6,980 nt of DNA, from contig JAFOOW010000068.1 of the NCBI GenBank assembly GCA_017425305.1, forward strand, positions 1 to 6,980, given 5' to 3'. The notes under the pieces were generated by a model. It was given only the letters and a program-made list of their open reading frames with translations. It ran no database searches and was not told the DNA's origin. The DNA is from Peptostreptococcaceae bacterium. GTDB taxonomy: Bacteria; Bacillota; Clostridia; Peptostreptococcales; Peptostreptococcaceae. Both the position numbers and the translations under genes were made by a program. Below are positions 6,786 through 6,980 of this stretch, piece by piece (position 1 is the stretch's first letter; each line of letters starts with the position of its first letter).

Positions 6786-6980
6786 TTAACCGTTATATTG
6801 GTTCATAGCTTTATCTATATTTTCTCTTATCATACAATCTACAGATTTTGCTGATTTTTCTAGTCCAACTTGTAAATCATCAGCTTCTTCTTTTCTAAAT
6901 CTAGATAAAACAAAATCAGCTAAATCTTGTCCTGGTCTTGGTCTTGATACTCCTACTCTTATTCTTGGGAAATCTGATAG
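6786..6980 (-). CDS. pth: Peptidyl-tRNA hydrolase Pth, C-terminal third only (5' end outside window)
   Basis: Only the last 64 residues and the TAA stop are inside the window. Full-length bacterial Pth is about 185-195 aa, so roughly the N-terminal two thirds lies beyond the right edge. The visible part begins with [20 protein letters not shown] and continues to ADFVLSRF, the Pth pattern F-x-R-[IL]-R-x-G-[IV]-x-R-P ... [DE]-[FY]-V-L-S-x-F that follows the GHNG signature. The catalytic His, Asn and Asp residues of the family lie upstream and cannot be seen. Pth cleaves the ester bond of peptidyl-tRNAs that drop off ribosomes, recycling tRNA in the cytoplasm; in B. subtilis the same gene is called spoVC and sits just upstream of fin and mfd. 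The following gene, mfd, starts 19 nt downstream, which suggests co-transcription. Confidence 0.93.
   Translation of the reverse strand, partial: LSDFPRIRVGVSRPRPGQDLADFVLSRFRKEEADDLQVGLEKSAKSVDCMIRENIDKAMNQYNG

Noticed and set aside
1..6980. CRISPR arrays, tRNA or rRNA genes, riboswitches, phage or transposon genes, unknown multi-gene system
   Set aside because: No regularly spaced repeats, no cloverleaf or rRNA-like stretches, and nearly all sequence is accounted for by five recognised core genes. The gaps are at most about 122 nt and hold terminators and promoters.

Overview
The window is an AT-rich (roughly 30% GC by eye) chromosomal segment from a spore-forming Firmicute. The SpoVT sporulation regulator, the heavy use of ATA (Ile) and AGA (Arg) codons, and the pth–mfd–(prsA)–spoVT–flippase order point to a clostridial genome. 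Clostridioides difficile or another Peptostreptococcaceae is the best guess from gene order and protein character, but no search was run. All genes lie on the minus strand, so transcription runs from high to low coordinates.

In transcription order the layout is as follows. (1) The 3' end of pth (peptidyl-tRNA hydrolase) enters at the right edge and stops at 6786. (2) mfd, the transcription-repair coupling factor, starts 19 nt later and fills 3380-6766. (3) prsA, a parvulin-type foldase lipoprotein with a TTG start, follows after 25 nt. The tight spacing and lack of terminators suggest one pth–mfd–prsA transcript, ending at a perfect 15-bp hairpin terminator (2322-2359). (4) spoVT follows as an insulated single gene, with a forespore-type (sigma-F/sigma-G) promoter right against that terminator and its own terminator at 1681-1711. 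(5) A multi-spanning lipid flippase of the SpoVB/YabM/MurJ-like family has its own start region at about 1596-1670 and runs off the left edge.

Functionally, this is a core housekeeping and sporulation neighbourhood: translation quality control (Pth), transcription-coupled DNA repair (Mfd), folding of exported proteins (PrsA), late forespore gene control (SpoVT) and envelope or cortex precursor transport (the flippase). The order matches the Bacillus subtilis spoVC(pth)–fin–mfd–spoVT–yabM block, with two differences: fin is absent between pth and mfd, and prsA is present between mfd and spoVT.

No mobile element, CRISPR array, RNA gene or unknown multi-gene system was seen. Every non-coding gap is shorter than 130 nt and is described below. 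The most useful observations are regulatory: the sigma-F/G-like promoter of spoVT and an inverted repeat over the flippase promoter.
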